A DNA stretch of 64,000 bases, taken from NCBI RefSeq assembly GCF_008831285.2, contig NW_022204507.1, positions 6,220,174 to 6,284,173 of the forward strand. Reading direction: 5' to 3'. This DNA is from Nymphaea colorata (lineage: Eukaryota > Streptophyta > Magnoliopsida > Nymphaeales > Nymphaeaceae). Shown piece after piece: positions 12,148-24,036 of this stretch. Position 1 is the stretch's first letter. Each line of letters opens with the position of its first letter. Under the pieces are notes generated by a model. That model ran no database searches. It had not been told where the DNA came from and saw only the letters and a program-made list of their open reading frames with translations. Both the position numbers and the translations under genes were made by a program.

Positions 12148-13261
12148 TTCTTAAGCAAAACTGAAAATTATCACTTTTTACAAAAATTCTTAACATCAAA
12201 TGGTATATCACCAGGAGGAAGGAATTCTACTTTAAAGAAGAGGGTGAATGCAAAATAGCATAGGTTGGTTGGGTAGAAAAATGAACTTCACCAACTCTCC
12301 TAGGGACTTCTATACGAAAGGTTGGTTTAATAGTGATGATTTTCCATAAATATTTGAGTCCTCAACTGATTGAAAGTTTTACAAATGGTTTAGGCTAAGC
12401 TATTATCTTTCCCCAAAGGAAGCCCGGGATAAACCAATCCTGTGTGGTGGATTTTGTAAAATCATCAAGTGCATGATAATGACAACTACGAGATTTGGCT
12501 CTGTTAGACTCTAAATGTACGACTATCCAGCAAAGTTCATCAGTCTTGTGCCCTGGTTACATGAGGACTTTGCAAAATATGTTCTTGACTACAAACAAAT
12601 AAAGCATTAGCAGAAAACATCCAAACACAATGTCGTCATACTTGGAGGTGTCATGGACATCACTTTATTTATGTCATCTACATACTCCTTGCCATGACCC
12701 TATGCTGCCTTTCCTTTGCATGATATGTTGACTTGCTTGCTTCCTGTTTGAGATATCTATGAAACGCCTGAACCAAGCTACACCACTTAGAGAACTAATT
12801 TTCATTCGTTGACTACAAATGGTAACCCTAGAGTTTAGCTTCTACCCTGTGAAACATGACCAAGCGACGAGGCAAATCTCAAAACTCTTGAATCCAGGTC
12901 AGAGAAAAAAATGATTAAGCCAACAACTGAGGAAACTGTTTCGCCTGAAAGAAACATACACTTCCAAAATTTCCTATCCACAGCAACAACATACAACATT
13001 AACGTTATTGATGAGCATGACAGCTTAATTGAAATGAAGGCACCATACTTTATAAACACAGAATTCCCTAAAGAGACCTCCAGCCCATGTTAGTTGATGA
13101 AATCAGAACTACATGCAACCGATCCACCTGATGCCTACAACTGAAACCTGACCAAATTATGGCACTAAAAACCTCCCAATACATGACCTAAAGCCGAAGA
13201 CAAGAGAAGCAGCAAAACAAGGCACTCGATCAGCAATCACGAAGTGGATTGAGGAAAATAC

Positions 13262-13943
13262 CTGCAGATACTATGATATAAGTCTTCCCCATGCAGTCGA
13301 CGATTCCAAATTAGGCATCCTTTTCATCGACCTATTATTCCATGTCGATGGCACTGTATTCAATTTCTCCGATGCAGAATATATAACCCACAATAAGCGA
13401 AATGGAAAGCCGGTTTTAACAATTATCGTTCTCCCAAGTGGCACATGTAGAACTCAGGATACAAACCTGGTCAAGGAGGTGGCATCGCGACCAGTTTGTC
13501 GACTACGGCATCTGGATTGGAAGCTGGGGTTTCAGCTGGTGCCGGATCTTCCACAGAACCAGTCGCCGGGTCAGAGGGGAGCTGGTATCATGAAGATGAC
13601 GGTGCCAATTCCTTCGAGTTGGGCACATCGCCCCTCGGTGTGACCGGCACCTCTTTTGGATGAGAGTTCTCTGCTTGATTCCACCAATTCAACCCCCAAA
13701 GAAAAGCAAGTTCTCCGCCTGATTCCCCAAAATCAATCCCTAAAAAAAACAACACCCTAAGAAAACCACAAAACACTTAAATGAGATGTTGGAGTCGACA
13801 ACAAACCCAAGAATAGGTAAACAATAACAAATAAGATTTCGGCAAAGTTTGCTTCATCCGAATACCTTGAGATGCTTGCTTCTTGGCATCGGCGATGGCA
13901 AAGAAAGCTTCGCCGATGAAGAGCTGTGCCTGGTGGAAACCAT
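13262..13943 (-). pseudogene. N-terminal fragment of a plant FHA-AAA ATPase gene
   Basis: Three minus-strand exons. Exon 1 (13866-13943) starts ATG and reads MVSTRHSSSSAKLSLPSPMP then RSKHLK, the hallmark MVxTRRSSSSxK start of plant FHA-domain AAA ATPases (ATAD1-like, the Arabidopsis At1g02890/At4g02480 group), with a GTATTC donor. Exon 2 (about 13467-13672) reads ENSHPKEVPVTPRGDVPNSK, ELAPSSS, then after a TGA stop DPATGSVEDPAPAETPASNP, typical of the acidic, Pro/Ala-rich linker. It has a second stop before its donor. Exon 3 (13262-13353 or slightly longer) reads SMKRMPNLESSTAWGRLIS, matching the AWGKLLSQCSQ block just before the FHA domain, with the Gln codon changed to TAG. The exon 1/2 junction is off phase by one base. 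FHA and AAA domains are absent. Confidence 0.62.
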
Positions 13944-14933
13944 GGCTCCCTTCTTTGATCATGTTTCCCTCTCTCCCCTTTCTCCTATTCCTTCTACCCC
14001 ACTTTCCTTCTCTCTGAGCGGATGTCAGTTGCTCTTCCTCTTTCTTGTCTTCTCGAAATGGCAAAAGGAGAGAAACAAAAAGAAAAAAGTGGAAGGGTCG
14101 AATACTATGACGAGCCTCAATCCAATATTACAGTATGGATGAGGCGAGCGAGGTTGAAACCGACTTGGAAATGTGAGAAAAAAAAAATCATCATATGATG
14201 TGTGCACTATATGGTCAACCCATTTCTTCGCTTTTCTTTTCCATCTGTTGTGGTCCAGTGGACTCAAAATGCTTTCTTAGTCGGTCCAGTGTGGTAAAAC
14301 CATAGAAAGGTTCTCTGTTTGCGTTTGATATAGATCAAACTTATGAGTTGTTATCTCATAACAAGGATGGGATCTGGGAAATGACCCTTCCAATCAAGGG
14401 GGGCCATGTTATTAGATAGATGTGTCTAGATGGCGGTCAGTTTTTGGATCTCTCTCGATTGTATCTGGTTTAACAAAGGATTTAGCATATATCTACTGCT
14501 TTGACAAATAGCAGATTTGAAAACGATCGTTTATGGGTTGTCTGACAAGGCCGGAATTGCATAATTATGTAAATAAAATTTTATTTTTTTGAGGAAAATG
14601 GAATTGAATCCTCAAACAAAGATTTTATGTTTTAAGATTATAGTTTCATTCTTGAATCAAAATTTGGGAATCATGATTCTATTCTGAGGGGTGGAATTAT
14701 GATTCCTTAAATTTATAATTTATTCGTTTTTCTTTGAGCACATCTCATCATGGTTTTATTTCATCAATTTTATACTTTAAATTGTGATTTTGTCAAAAAC
14801 ATCAATTTCAAAATTAGACTCAAAACTCTAGACTATCAAATTAAAAATGAAACTAGAACCAAAGTTTTCATTCTAATTCCAGTTTGAAGTGCCGTCAAAC
14901 ACCCCCTGATGATCACCACTATCTTTTAAATGC
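13944..14933. other. Upstream flank of the AAA-ATPase fragment and AT-rich DNA
   Basis: Pyrimidine-rich plus strand (13970-14040), purine-rich on the minus strand, as in a 5' UTR of the minus-strand gene fragment. No TATA box could be assigned confidently. From about 14560 it becomes AT-rich with short repeats and no coding signal. Confidence 0.4.
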
Positions 14934-15690
14934 ATTGATCTCAAGTAAGAAGGGATGAGATTTGATCTGAGATCTATGAACTTTAAGCCGCAAGTCCTAC
15001 AAACAACATTTGCATAGTGCACATACACATATACATTTATAAAGTTTGTACATTATACATATATATAATATACATACATATATGCTAATGCATATACGTA
15101 CAAATGTATATATTATGTACGTATATATATGTACATATAGTGTTGTCTAATATGCATATACACATGTATAATATAATATACATAATACGTACAATGCATA
15201 CATAACATATATATCGTGTTATACATTGTACGTATGTATATATAGATATTAATACATGTATATCTATATATCATTGATCTCAAGTTAGAACGGATGAGAT
15301 TTGATTTGAGATCTATGAACTTTAAGATGCAAGACCTACAAACAACAAAATCTTTGCATAGTGCACATACACATAGATATTCATAAAGTTTGTACATTAT
15401 ACATACATATAATACACATACATATATGCTATATATCTGTATATAAGTATTTATACATATGTATAATATATATACATATATGCTAATGTATACACATACA
15501 AATGTATATATTATGTATATATATATATATGTACATATAGTGTTGTGTAATATGTGTATACACATGTATAATATAATATATATAATATGTATAATGCATA
15601 CATAACATATATATGGTAGTAGACATTGTACGTATTTATATATAGATATTAATATATGTATGTAATATATATCTATATATTCACACATAA
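14934..15690. repeat. Tandemly duplicated unit of about 340 bp leading into a TA array
   Basis: The segment starting TTGATCTCAAGTAAGAAGGG near 14936 recurs as TTGATCTCAAGTTAGAACGG near 15275, both followed by GATTTGA-TGAGATCTATG, then CTACAAACAAC and TGCATAGTGCACATACACAT, and then by matching TA-rich sequence. Copies differ by point changes and small indels. Confidence 0.8.
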
Positions 15691-16725
15691 TGTACATATG
15701 TATGTACACATATAATACAAATATGTACATATATATGTTAGATGTATATGTACATGTATATGTATGTATTACATAAATACGTATATATGTATATATGTAT
15801 ATGCAGACATGTTATATGTAAATACATATTTGTATATTATATGGACATGTATACATATATATGTATGTATGCACATACATAAATATATGTATAAAATAAT
15901 ATTAATATGCACATATATGTAGTATGAACGTGTACGTCCATATGTTTGCATATATGTGTTATATACATACGCACACATATGTATTAATGTATATATACAA
16001 ATGTACATATATATGTATAGGTACCTATATGTTGAAATTATACCTATTATATACGTATGTATAATGTATATGTGTATACGTACATATATATATGTGTGTG
16101 TGTACATATGTATATATAATGTATTAGTATACATAACATATATACATATACTATATATATGTATCTATACATATAGTATATTTTATTGTGACTTACTATA
16201 TGTACATTGGTAGAATGTTCGTACATATAATATATACATATAACGTGTTACTATACATAACATATATACATATATTATATATATGTACCTGTACATATAA
16301 TATATTTTTACTGTAACATACTATATGTACATTGGTACAATGTAGTACATATATAATATACACATAACATACACATATTTTATATACATATTGTACTACA
16401 TATTCATAAGTGTATACATATTGTATGTACTCACATGTATGTACATATAATATATAAAAATGTATATATGTGTAAATACATTCTTATTGTATAACGTTAT
16501 ACACATATATAAGTGTATATATACATATATAAATGTGTACATCTAAAAATCCTTATATTATATATAACATCTATTAGCATTACATATGAACAAATTATAC
16601 ATATACTTGCATATATGTCTTATATACATATTTCATGTATAACATAATATGTATCCATAGGTACATGTATATAAGTATCACATATGTACGTATTATACAC
16701 AATGTTATAAAAAGCATATCATAAG
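15003..16725. repeat. Low-complexity TATA/TACATA array
   Basis: About 1.7 kb of alternating TATA, TACA and TGTA words. Long open frames of Tyr/Ile/His on both strands (for example 15113-15730 and 15769-16134 on the minus strand) are by-products of the composition, not genes. Internal larger units recur, such as TACATATATACATATA-like blocks near 16130-16180 and 16250-16330, each followed by a CTATATGTACATTGGTA-like phrase. Confidence 0.93.
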
Positions 16726-16758
16726 GCGTTTCAGTCTGAGGTGGAATAATCTCTAATA

Positions 16759-17463
16759 GTGATGTTGCCGATCGATCTCCTCAGGCCTTCCGCTACAACG
16801 TCCAATGATCAGCGAACATGAGACTCAATAATGGTGGAAACAATTGTGAAATGTCAAAAGATCGAGCAAGAGAGGGAGTTGCGCAAAGATGATCGAGGTC
16901 GAGAGATTGCAAGAGAAACAGAAAATACATTATAAAGAGAGAGAGATAGTTGTCCAAACCCTCGATCATCTGTTCGGTGAGTTATGTGAAACCCTCATTC
17001 GAGTGATGGCTTTCCATCGCTCTCAATGAGGTGATGATGTCGATCGACCTCCCAGGTCTTTCGCTACAGTGTCAAATGATCAGCGACCACGAGACTCAAG
17101 AATGGTGGAAGTGATTGGGAAATATCAAAAGATCGAGGGAGTTGAACAAAGATGATCGAGGTCGAGAGATTGCAAAAGAAACAAAAAATACATTATAAAG
17201 AGAGAGAGAAATAGTTGTCCAAACCCTCGATCGTTTGTTCCGCGGGTTATGTGAAACCCTCATTTGGCTGATGGCTTTCCATCGCTCTCAACGAGATGAT
17301 GATGCTGATCGATCTCCCAGGTCTTCCGCTGCACCATCCAATGATCAGCGAACATGGGACTCAAGAATGGTGGAAGCGATTGGGAAATATTAGCGAGAGA
17401 GGGAGTTGGGCAAAGATGATCGAGGTCGAGAGATTGCAAGAGAAACAGAAAATACATTATAAA
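16759..17463. repeat. Tandem repeat of about 270 bp, roughly 2.6 copies
   Basis: Units begin near 16759, 17031 and 17296 with GATCGATCTC- or GATCGACCTC-like sequence, followed by CAATGATCAGCGA, AAGATGATCGAGGTCGAGAG, GAAAATACATTATAAA and a GA-rich stretch. Spacing of matching points is 272 and 265 bases. The third copy stops after the CATTATAAA phrase near 17463. No known satellite or gene is recognised. Confidence 0.9.
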
Positions 17464-17515
17464 AAGATAATGTTCACCCCGTCCCTGACCGCATCGTCTA
17501 TCCCCTTGAGCGGGT

Positions 17516-17791
17516 CTACCCCAAAACATCCCTCCTCTGAACATGACTTATAGATTGCCAGTCGGCTCGTCGACGACCCACCCCTGGCTGCTCCCAGCCC
17601 CAGCCCGCAGTAGGTCGCATTGTGCATGATGGTGCTAGCCAGCTGCGGTCGACTTGGTGTGGGTTCAGTGCCCCACTGTGTCCCTGGGCGAGCTCATCAG
17701 CGTACTGGCCGTTTGACTCGGGGACTTTTGCGACCCCGAATGAGTTATAATACCGAGCATCGATCACCTTCATGAGTCGAAGTTCGCCCAT
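17516..17791 (-). pseudogene. Possible Ty3/gypsy RNase H C-terminal scrap
   Basis: GC-rich island inside AT-rich DNA with a 91-codon minus frame: ARYYNSFGVAKVPESNGQYA, then DELAQGHSGALNP. The spacing of F-V-KVP-S-N-ADxLA recalls the end of Ty3/gypsy RNase H (typically F-I-QVPR-N--ADALA). The match is short and the rest of the frame is not recognisable, so it may be coincidental. No LTR is seen around it. Confidence 0.25.
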
Positions 17792-17819
17792 CAGCTCTAT
17801 TTTGGCTATAGGTATGTGA

Positions 17820-19378
17820 TTTCAAATGAAAGCATAAATTTTAAACTTGTTGCAGTTGGATGCTTTGTAGTTGGGCCCTTCCATGCACGTTCCTTTCCCT
17901 CTTAATGGTACATCATTGAAACTCGATGATTTGGGCCAAATTCCTAACAGACACCACGAGAAAAGGTGAATTGGTTAAGTAATACCTGATATTATGTCTA
18001 AGTTGACTTCTAAAGAGAATATTATGCACTTGGAACACACAACATTTTTAGAACATGTGTTTCAAGAATGCTATGCTTTTGTTTTAGGAAATATGATCTA
18101 ATTACTTACTTCTAGCATTTGATTGCTTAATATAGGAATGATAACCATAACTGGATCATTCTTCTCAATAAGAATATAACATGTGTTTTAAGAAAATGTG
18201 TTCGAAGAGCACAAAATTTTTCTTACCAGATGCCTAATGATATTTGAAATTGAATTAAAATTGAAGTTTGGGTAGCGAATGATTGACAGATTATCGATTG
18301 ACATATGCTTCATATGTGATTGGAATCGATAAATGGCACGTACATGGGATCTCATGGTTGTGGCAATAAATCGATAGACATAAAAGAAATAAGGTGCGGC
18401 ATGGAGTAGCATTAGTAAAAATTAGAAGCTCGACCAGATCCCTGCTTCATAAAATTTAAAAGGTTTCCTATCCAAATCTCAAAGCACCAAATTCCCAGCT
18501 CCCATCTAAAAGCAAGAGTCATTTGTACAACGGAATCTCTTTCTCGAATAGTTTGTAAGCAAGATATAAGGTGTTCGAAAAGGAATGTGGTGGACTGTTT
18601 TTTTGCATCTCTCTATTGCGTAATGAACCAAGATTCCTGGGATGCTCATAAAATATCACCAAACAACTCATAAGGGCAAGGAGGAAGATCAAGGGTATTT
18701 ATTTGATTTTGGAGAATGTCAGTTGAATGTAGTGGGGGGCTTTTCGATATTTTATGTCGACAGATCAAATTTAGATCCATATCCAGTATAAGTTCAAATT
18801 TAGAACTTGTTGCACTTGCCACCATTTGTGGCCTGGAGGAGTAACACCTAGAACATGAGACTTAAACCTAGATCTTTTGACTGTAAACCACCATGCTACG
18901 CAGTTAAACTATGCCGCTTGAAGCATTTATTGCAAAGTCAAATGCTGGTGAAAGCTATGTGGCACCGCCACAAGTGCGACAAAAGGTTGTGCACTTTAAT
19001 TTCATATGTTCTTTGAAGGTTGTCCAAATGCCTTCCCCTATGCTTGAATGGCAAGAGAATGTCTGAGACAAAAGGTCCGAGTCACGCCTTCTTCTCCATC
19101 ATTCAAACATATAGCTCGTCATAATTAACAGATTGAGCCTTCTCTAAATGAATAATTTTCTAAAGGGACTGGAGAATTCAAATGGAGTATGGGAAACAAG
19201 GAGCGACATGTTCAAAATCATGCTGGTTAAGAGGAACAAATAATTTTCTCCGGATCAGGATTCACCTATATCAATCATTGTGATTATTATGTCCCCATTG
19301 ACTGGTGACGTCGCAAGCTTTGCCCCCAGCTCACCGAACACAACTTGCAAGAAGTCTCATGAACATGTTGTATGAAGT
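17820..19378. other. Unassigned AT-rich interval
   Basis: No convincing exon on either strand. It contains the possible tRNA-derived SINE piece described separately. Confidence 0.4.
18841..18916 (-). repeat. Possible tRNA-derived SINE head
   Basis: Read on the minus strand, GGCATAGTTTAACTGCGTAG followed by a central stem-loop-like part and AGGTTTAAGTCTC resembles a decayed tRNA with A-box-like and B-box-like spacing (canonical B box GGTTCGANTCC). The B box has at least three changes, and I see neither a poly-A or poly-T tail nor target-site duplications, so this is a weak call. Confidence 0.25.
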
Positions 19379-20179
19379 CTAAGAACTGGATGAGGGAAAA
19401 CCGATAGGATCATGGGATATTCTGCCAAACATGAAATAGTGCGTCAGGTTATCTTCAGTTACAGATTCCGGAAATCCCTTGAGGACCGAGGAAAATAATT
19501 TACTGGACAATGTGTCTGCCTCTTTCGTTGTGAGCATGGTAGCAAATCCTCTTAGGCAGTGCTTATACGCATGAATTAATGATACCCCGCACTGCCTCAA
19601 CTGTACCATAAAATCGTAGATTAAGTGATTCCTTTCTCAAGTTAATGAAACAAGTACAAGCGACTTTCCTGCCATGGAATAATGGATGACAATAACTTCA
19701 AGTGGTTTGCTTCCTCATAATTTTCTCCTTCAACTTCGTTGCTGCTACTCAAGGTACTTCCCATGTATACAACATGTGCCCAGCTAGGAGACACACACAA
19801 TAAGCTAAAGGTTGGATACCAAAATGTCTACAATTTATTTGGAAAAGAAAAATAGAACATAGGAAAAAAGCAATCTAATTCTCGGAAAACTCTTAAATTC
19901 ATAGAAAAGCTGGACTCAAAATTCATTTGGTTTTGGAAATGCTCATTTACGCCCAAAAATTCTATGAAATCTAATTCGATGGTCTTTTATCACAAGAATT
20001 TATCAATATAATTCTCGTTATTAACAGATAGTAACAACTAAGAAGAGGTCAATAAATTTTAACTACTAATCATGGAGCATCATATCAAGTATACGTACCT
20101 TTGGCACTTTACTCGAAGCCCCATGGAGAAGGACAGAAGCAGAGACCAGGAAGAAGAGGAGCAGGCTGGTTTCTTCCAT
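19379..20179 (-). pseudogene. Subtilisin-like protease (subtilase) 5' fragment
   Basis: Exon 1 (20099-20179) starts MEETSLLLFFLVSASVLLHG then ASSKVPK, a typical secretory signal peptide, ending at an AAAG/GTACGT donor. After an acceptor near 19784, exon 2 reads HVVYMGSTLSSSNEVEGENY and ANHLKLLSSIIP, the start of the inhibitor_I9 propeptide (family V-YMG--S, A--H--LLSS). A stop follows at about 19642. The propeptide resumes near 19585 as SLIHAYKHCLRGFATMLTTK EADTLSSK, the conserved SYKHxFxGFAAxLT region, and then decays. The expected junction codons do not join in frame. No catalytic Asp/His/Ser domain, PA or Fn3-like domain is present. In the family the enzyme is a secreted serine protease; here only the targeting and propeptide part survives. 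Confidence 0.75.
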
Positions 20180-23100
20180 GGGCGACGTCAGGATTAATGG
20201 TGTTCTTCCTCCTCTGGAGGCCTTATTTGTAGCTGTGATCATGTGGGAAAAGGCCAAAACGAATTTGTGTGAGCTGTATGGAATAGAACCTTGCTGTGGC
20301 CAAGTTAGAAAAATTGACATATTGACGCGTTAGTCCTAGGGATCTTTTTTTTTCTTTACATTATTTCTTTATTTTTTTCCTCGTTTTATTTTTCAGGAGG
20401 ATTAAGACAGTGGGCAGATATATTATTCCAACAAAGCATGCCTTGTCTTCCTTTTCTTCCCCATATATAAGAAAGACTTACTTGACATTATGCCACGATC
20501 TTCAACCGGCTTGAACCATAGGACCTAGACTGGTTGAGACTGAAATAATCAGGTTTAGTTTTGTTGGGATATCAAATCAGGTTGTTACTGTTGTTGTTTT
20601 CACAGATATTGACCCATTAGGCAACAGATAGCTAAGAGAATAAAATGAATAGGAGTGTGTTTGATAAGAGGAACATTGTGTGCTTTTAAAATGTATTTCA
20701 AAACCTTTATGTTATTGTTTCAAAACACAATGTATAATCATGTCTAACGTCTAATTGTTGACTTTATGTTATGTTAACTTTTACGTCATGTATTTTGAAA
20801 ATGTATCCCAACAATACACAAAATATTATTCTTATCAAATGCCCAATGCAATAATCTTGTACTGGTAACGAGGAGGAAATGTTGCAACAAGATAATAAAA
20901 GAACGTATTTTTTTTACTTAATTTATTGTGGCCGATCCGAGACCAACAGTGTATGACATTACCGCATTGAGAAGAGAAAAAAAAAGGTCGAACTCCTCTG
21001 AGGCCAACTTCCCCACTTTTTCATTTTACCATCACCGCATGAATTCTATTAGTGATGAGCCATTGTACTTCAAGACCTTCGAGTTGAAGGATAATGAGTC
21101 AACATGAGGCATGTGTTCCTCACAAGACATTCACAAAGAGTTATTTAACCTAAAGTGGAAGAAAAAATAACAAAAGGAAGAAAAAAAAGAAGTCTGGGCC
21201 TCATGCATCCAACTGTTTGATGCCTCTGAAGTTGCCACAAAAACCAAAGAAAGCATCTTCCATTGGGGAAAATTGAATTTAATCAAAAGAATATTCACAT
21301 TGAGCAGCAACTTTTTCTTTTGTTTAGGACAAGCAACATATTTTTCCAATTTAAAGAAGAAGAGGGAAAAAACAATCAAACCTGTTTTTACTATATTGAA
21401 AGAAGAGACTTTAAGTGCAGCTTCCTGAAATCAGGGTGGGAAGAGGAGATGTGGGTGACAAGCAAGTACAAATATTCGTCGGCAACGAAGAAGACTGAAA
21501 TCTAGACCTTTTCCGTCTTTTCCCTTTGCCCTGCTCCTTTGGTAACATCATGTGCTTTAAGCCCTAATCTATGATTTTATCTCATGATGTTGTCTTTGTA
21601 AGGCACGGCCATGGCGGTTGGCTTCTTTTTAGAGGGCCCCATTAAATTTAACCGGTCTAGTCCTCCCATGGTTCTTCATTGCATGTAGAAAGTGTTTGGT
21701 TCCCATTTTCAGAATGTTGAAAGCAAGAACACCTTGTTCGTGCATGTTCTGAAAGACATAAGGATAAACGTTGTCATTTAAAACCACATTTTAAAAAATT
21801 CTGGTAAATAAACTGAATGATCTTTTCAAACTTTTTAGAACAACTTTATGAATATAAAGAAAACAATATAAGGTAATGAAAAAGGTGTGAAGTTTTGGGA
21901 TCAGCAACTTTACGGAGTACTGACAGGTGTTATTTTCTTGGAGATGCTCATACACGATCTATAACTTGATGGTGGATGTTTTTGAGATGTTTTAATCTTC
22001 ACAGCTACATTTGTAAGTTGCAAATATTTTTCTGATAACATTTTAATACAACACTCACAAGAGATGACATGTAATTTAACTGGCATATTGCCTAAAAGTC
22101 TGATTTGTTTTTTTGTACGTTTTTCCTTCTGTATTTTTGTTAATCCAAAATCTGATGCATGGAGTGTTCATCTCTCTCTCTCTCTATTTGTCTCAGTAGT
22201 CTATGTTTTTGTTTTGTTGGTATCGATCTAGATTATATATTTGAAACCATGCTACTTTCAAATTAGAAAAAACTGGCTTACCAGCTATATAAGCAGCACT
22301 GTTTTGTCTTCAAACGAAAAAAGAGACCTATAGCGGTGAAGAATCACTGCTGAAAGAACTTTTAGCAACGACTTCTGCCATTGTCAAAAACTCAAGGAGT
22401 TGTTACCAATGATGTTATTGGCTATGACCCTTGGCCTAAAAAACAACTTTTCCCATGCTGTAAAGGGCAAGGGCAAGGGCAACCTGGGCTATTTGCTTGG
22501 GCAAGAGTAGTTGCCAGTAAGTTTATTGGCAACAGCATTATGACTCTTGGCTATGGTAAGAGCCATTGCCAATAGCATATATTCTAGTTGTGGTTATACA
22601 CAAGTGGGCTAGAGCCCAACTCTGCTCATATCTTGTCATGCTCGAGCTCTGCTCAAGCGCAAATTGTGCTTTAAAGGGTCAGTTCAAACTCCACTCAATA
22701 AACCAAGACCTAGCTTGTGCTGGACACTTTTCCTTTTACTTAAAAGGTGAGACATAGTCACTTTTCTTATTTCTCTCCATATGCTCTATATTTTCGTTGT
22801 CATGGTTCCGTTGCTGTGCAAATTAGGAGGCGTTAATTAGTAACGCTGTGACAAATACAATAATCACTCCTAAGTTCTTAACTCCTCCCTTTCAATGAAA
22901 TGGAGGGAAGAGCAAATTCAATAATTTCCATAACAAAAAGTAAAGATGTAGAAAGCAAGGCCTCAAGGACGGTGAATGTTTGGTCGGGGTGGAGTATGTG
23001 TGGACAGTGCGGCATAGCTTCGATTTTCATGAGTATTATTTTGCTGGGCCGCTAAAAATAAGGATGCTCCGTCGAGCTGAAGGCAAACCACTGCTCACCC

Positions 23101-23862
23101 AAGCGCCGATGAAGCCTAGGAAGAAGGGAAATAAGAGGACCTTCATGCCTCATTTTCGGGCAAGAGGATTGTTAACCTCTTGCCTACCCTAAAAGATGTA
23201 GAAAGCCATGGGGAGATGCTAAACTAGTTCAGAAAGAAATAATCTCCAAAATTTATGAAATACTCAAGCTCGTTTAAGCAAGCACAGTATTTTTATAGCT
23301 GACTACATCATTTTGGCTGGCAACTGAATGCTTTGACGCTTTTTTTTTTTTTTTTTTTTTAAGCAACACCATTGCCATGGCACTTGTACAAACAAAAAAC
23401 AACAATTTATTATTTTGTTAGATAATTTAGTTTTTTTGTTTTACGTGATTTAGTCAATACGCTTAAGCACAAAATCAACCCAAATGAAAAGGAAAAAGAA
23501 AAGATTGGGAATGATGGAATGAATAACCAGATTAAATATTTATAGCTGAAGAAGGAAAAAATCAATAACATGTGAAAAAAAGAAAAAGAAAAATAGGCAA
23601 GAGAAGAAATCAGGGCCTGGAAGCCCCGATGGCTCAAGATAGCAAAGAATCAAAATTTTCGATTACTTTTCCGATGAAATCTGTAACTGAGTATATAAGC
23701 CGTGCTCCCTCTATTTAATGACCCTTTGCCTAGTTGTTTTTAGCACCGGACTGTCCAAAATTGGCCTACCACCTGAAGATCTGGAAGACGAAAAGAGGAA
23801 AAGAAAGAGACACGGAAACTGTTCCTGCTGGAAACCTGTTCAGGAAATAAATAAATAAATAT
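20180..23862. other. Unassigned AT-rich interval
   Basis: The 5' flank of the subtilase fragment (20180-20330) has no clear promoter motif that I can defend. Beyond it are scattered short frames with no recognisable domain, a CT microsatellite near 22171-22187, and a stretch at 22330-22590 rich in TTGCCA/TGGCAA words that may be a decayed transposon but shows no clear terminal repeats. Confidence 0.4.
23340..23360. repeat. Poly-T tract of about 21 bases
   Basis: Uninterrupted T run on the plus strand. It could be the A-tail of a minus-strand retroposon, but the flanking sequence shows no LINE or processed-gene similarity that I recognise. Confidence 0.9.
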
Positions 23863-24034
<172 letters not shown>

Positions 24035-24036
24035 GC

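Larger units (their letters stand above)
10510..13261. other. Unassigned interval between VAL and AAA-ATPase fragments
   Basis: A plus-strand frame at 10640-10840 has a short imperfect repeat (two ESNSCMS-like units) and a Pro/Ala-rich stretch. I do not recognise it. A CT microsatellite lies near 10990-11003. The 221-bp tandem duplication is listed separately. A 20-base phrase (GTAACCCTAGAGTTT region) at about 11909 recurs near 12822. No convincing exon. Confidence 0.4.

Noticed and set aside
13777-14064. 95-codon frame with charged Lys/Glu/Arg stretch
   Set aside because: It overlaps the true exon 1 of the FHA-AAA fragment (MVSTRHSSSSAK) in another phase; the charged part is translated pyrimidine-rich UTR.
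15113-16134. Two long minus-strand frames (205 and 121 codons) rich in Tyr, Ile and His
   Set aside because: They are produced by the TATA/TACATA repeat; mirror frames exist on the plus strand and there is no protein-like complexity.
22330-22590. TTGCCA/TGGCAA-rich stretch resembling a transposon interior
   Set aside because: No pair of terminal inverted repeats or target duplication could be defined by eye.
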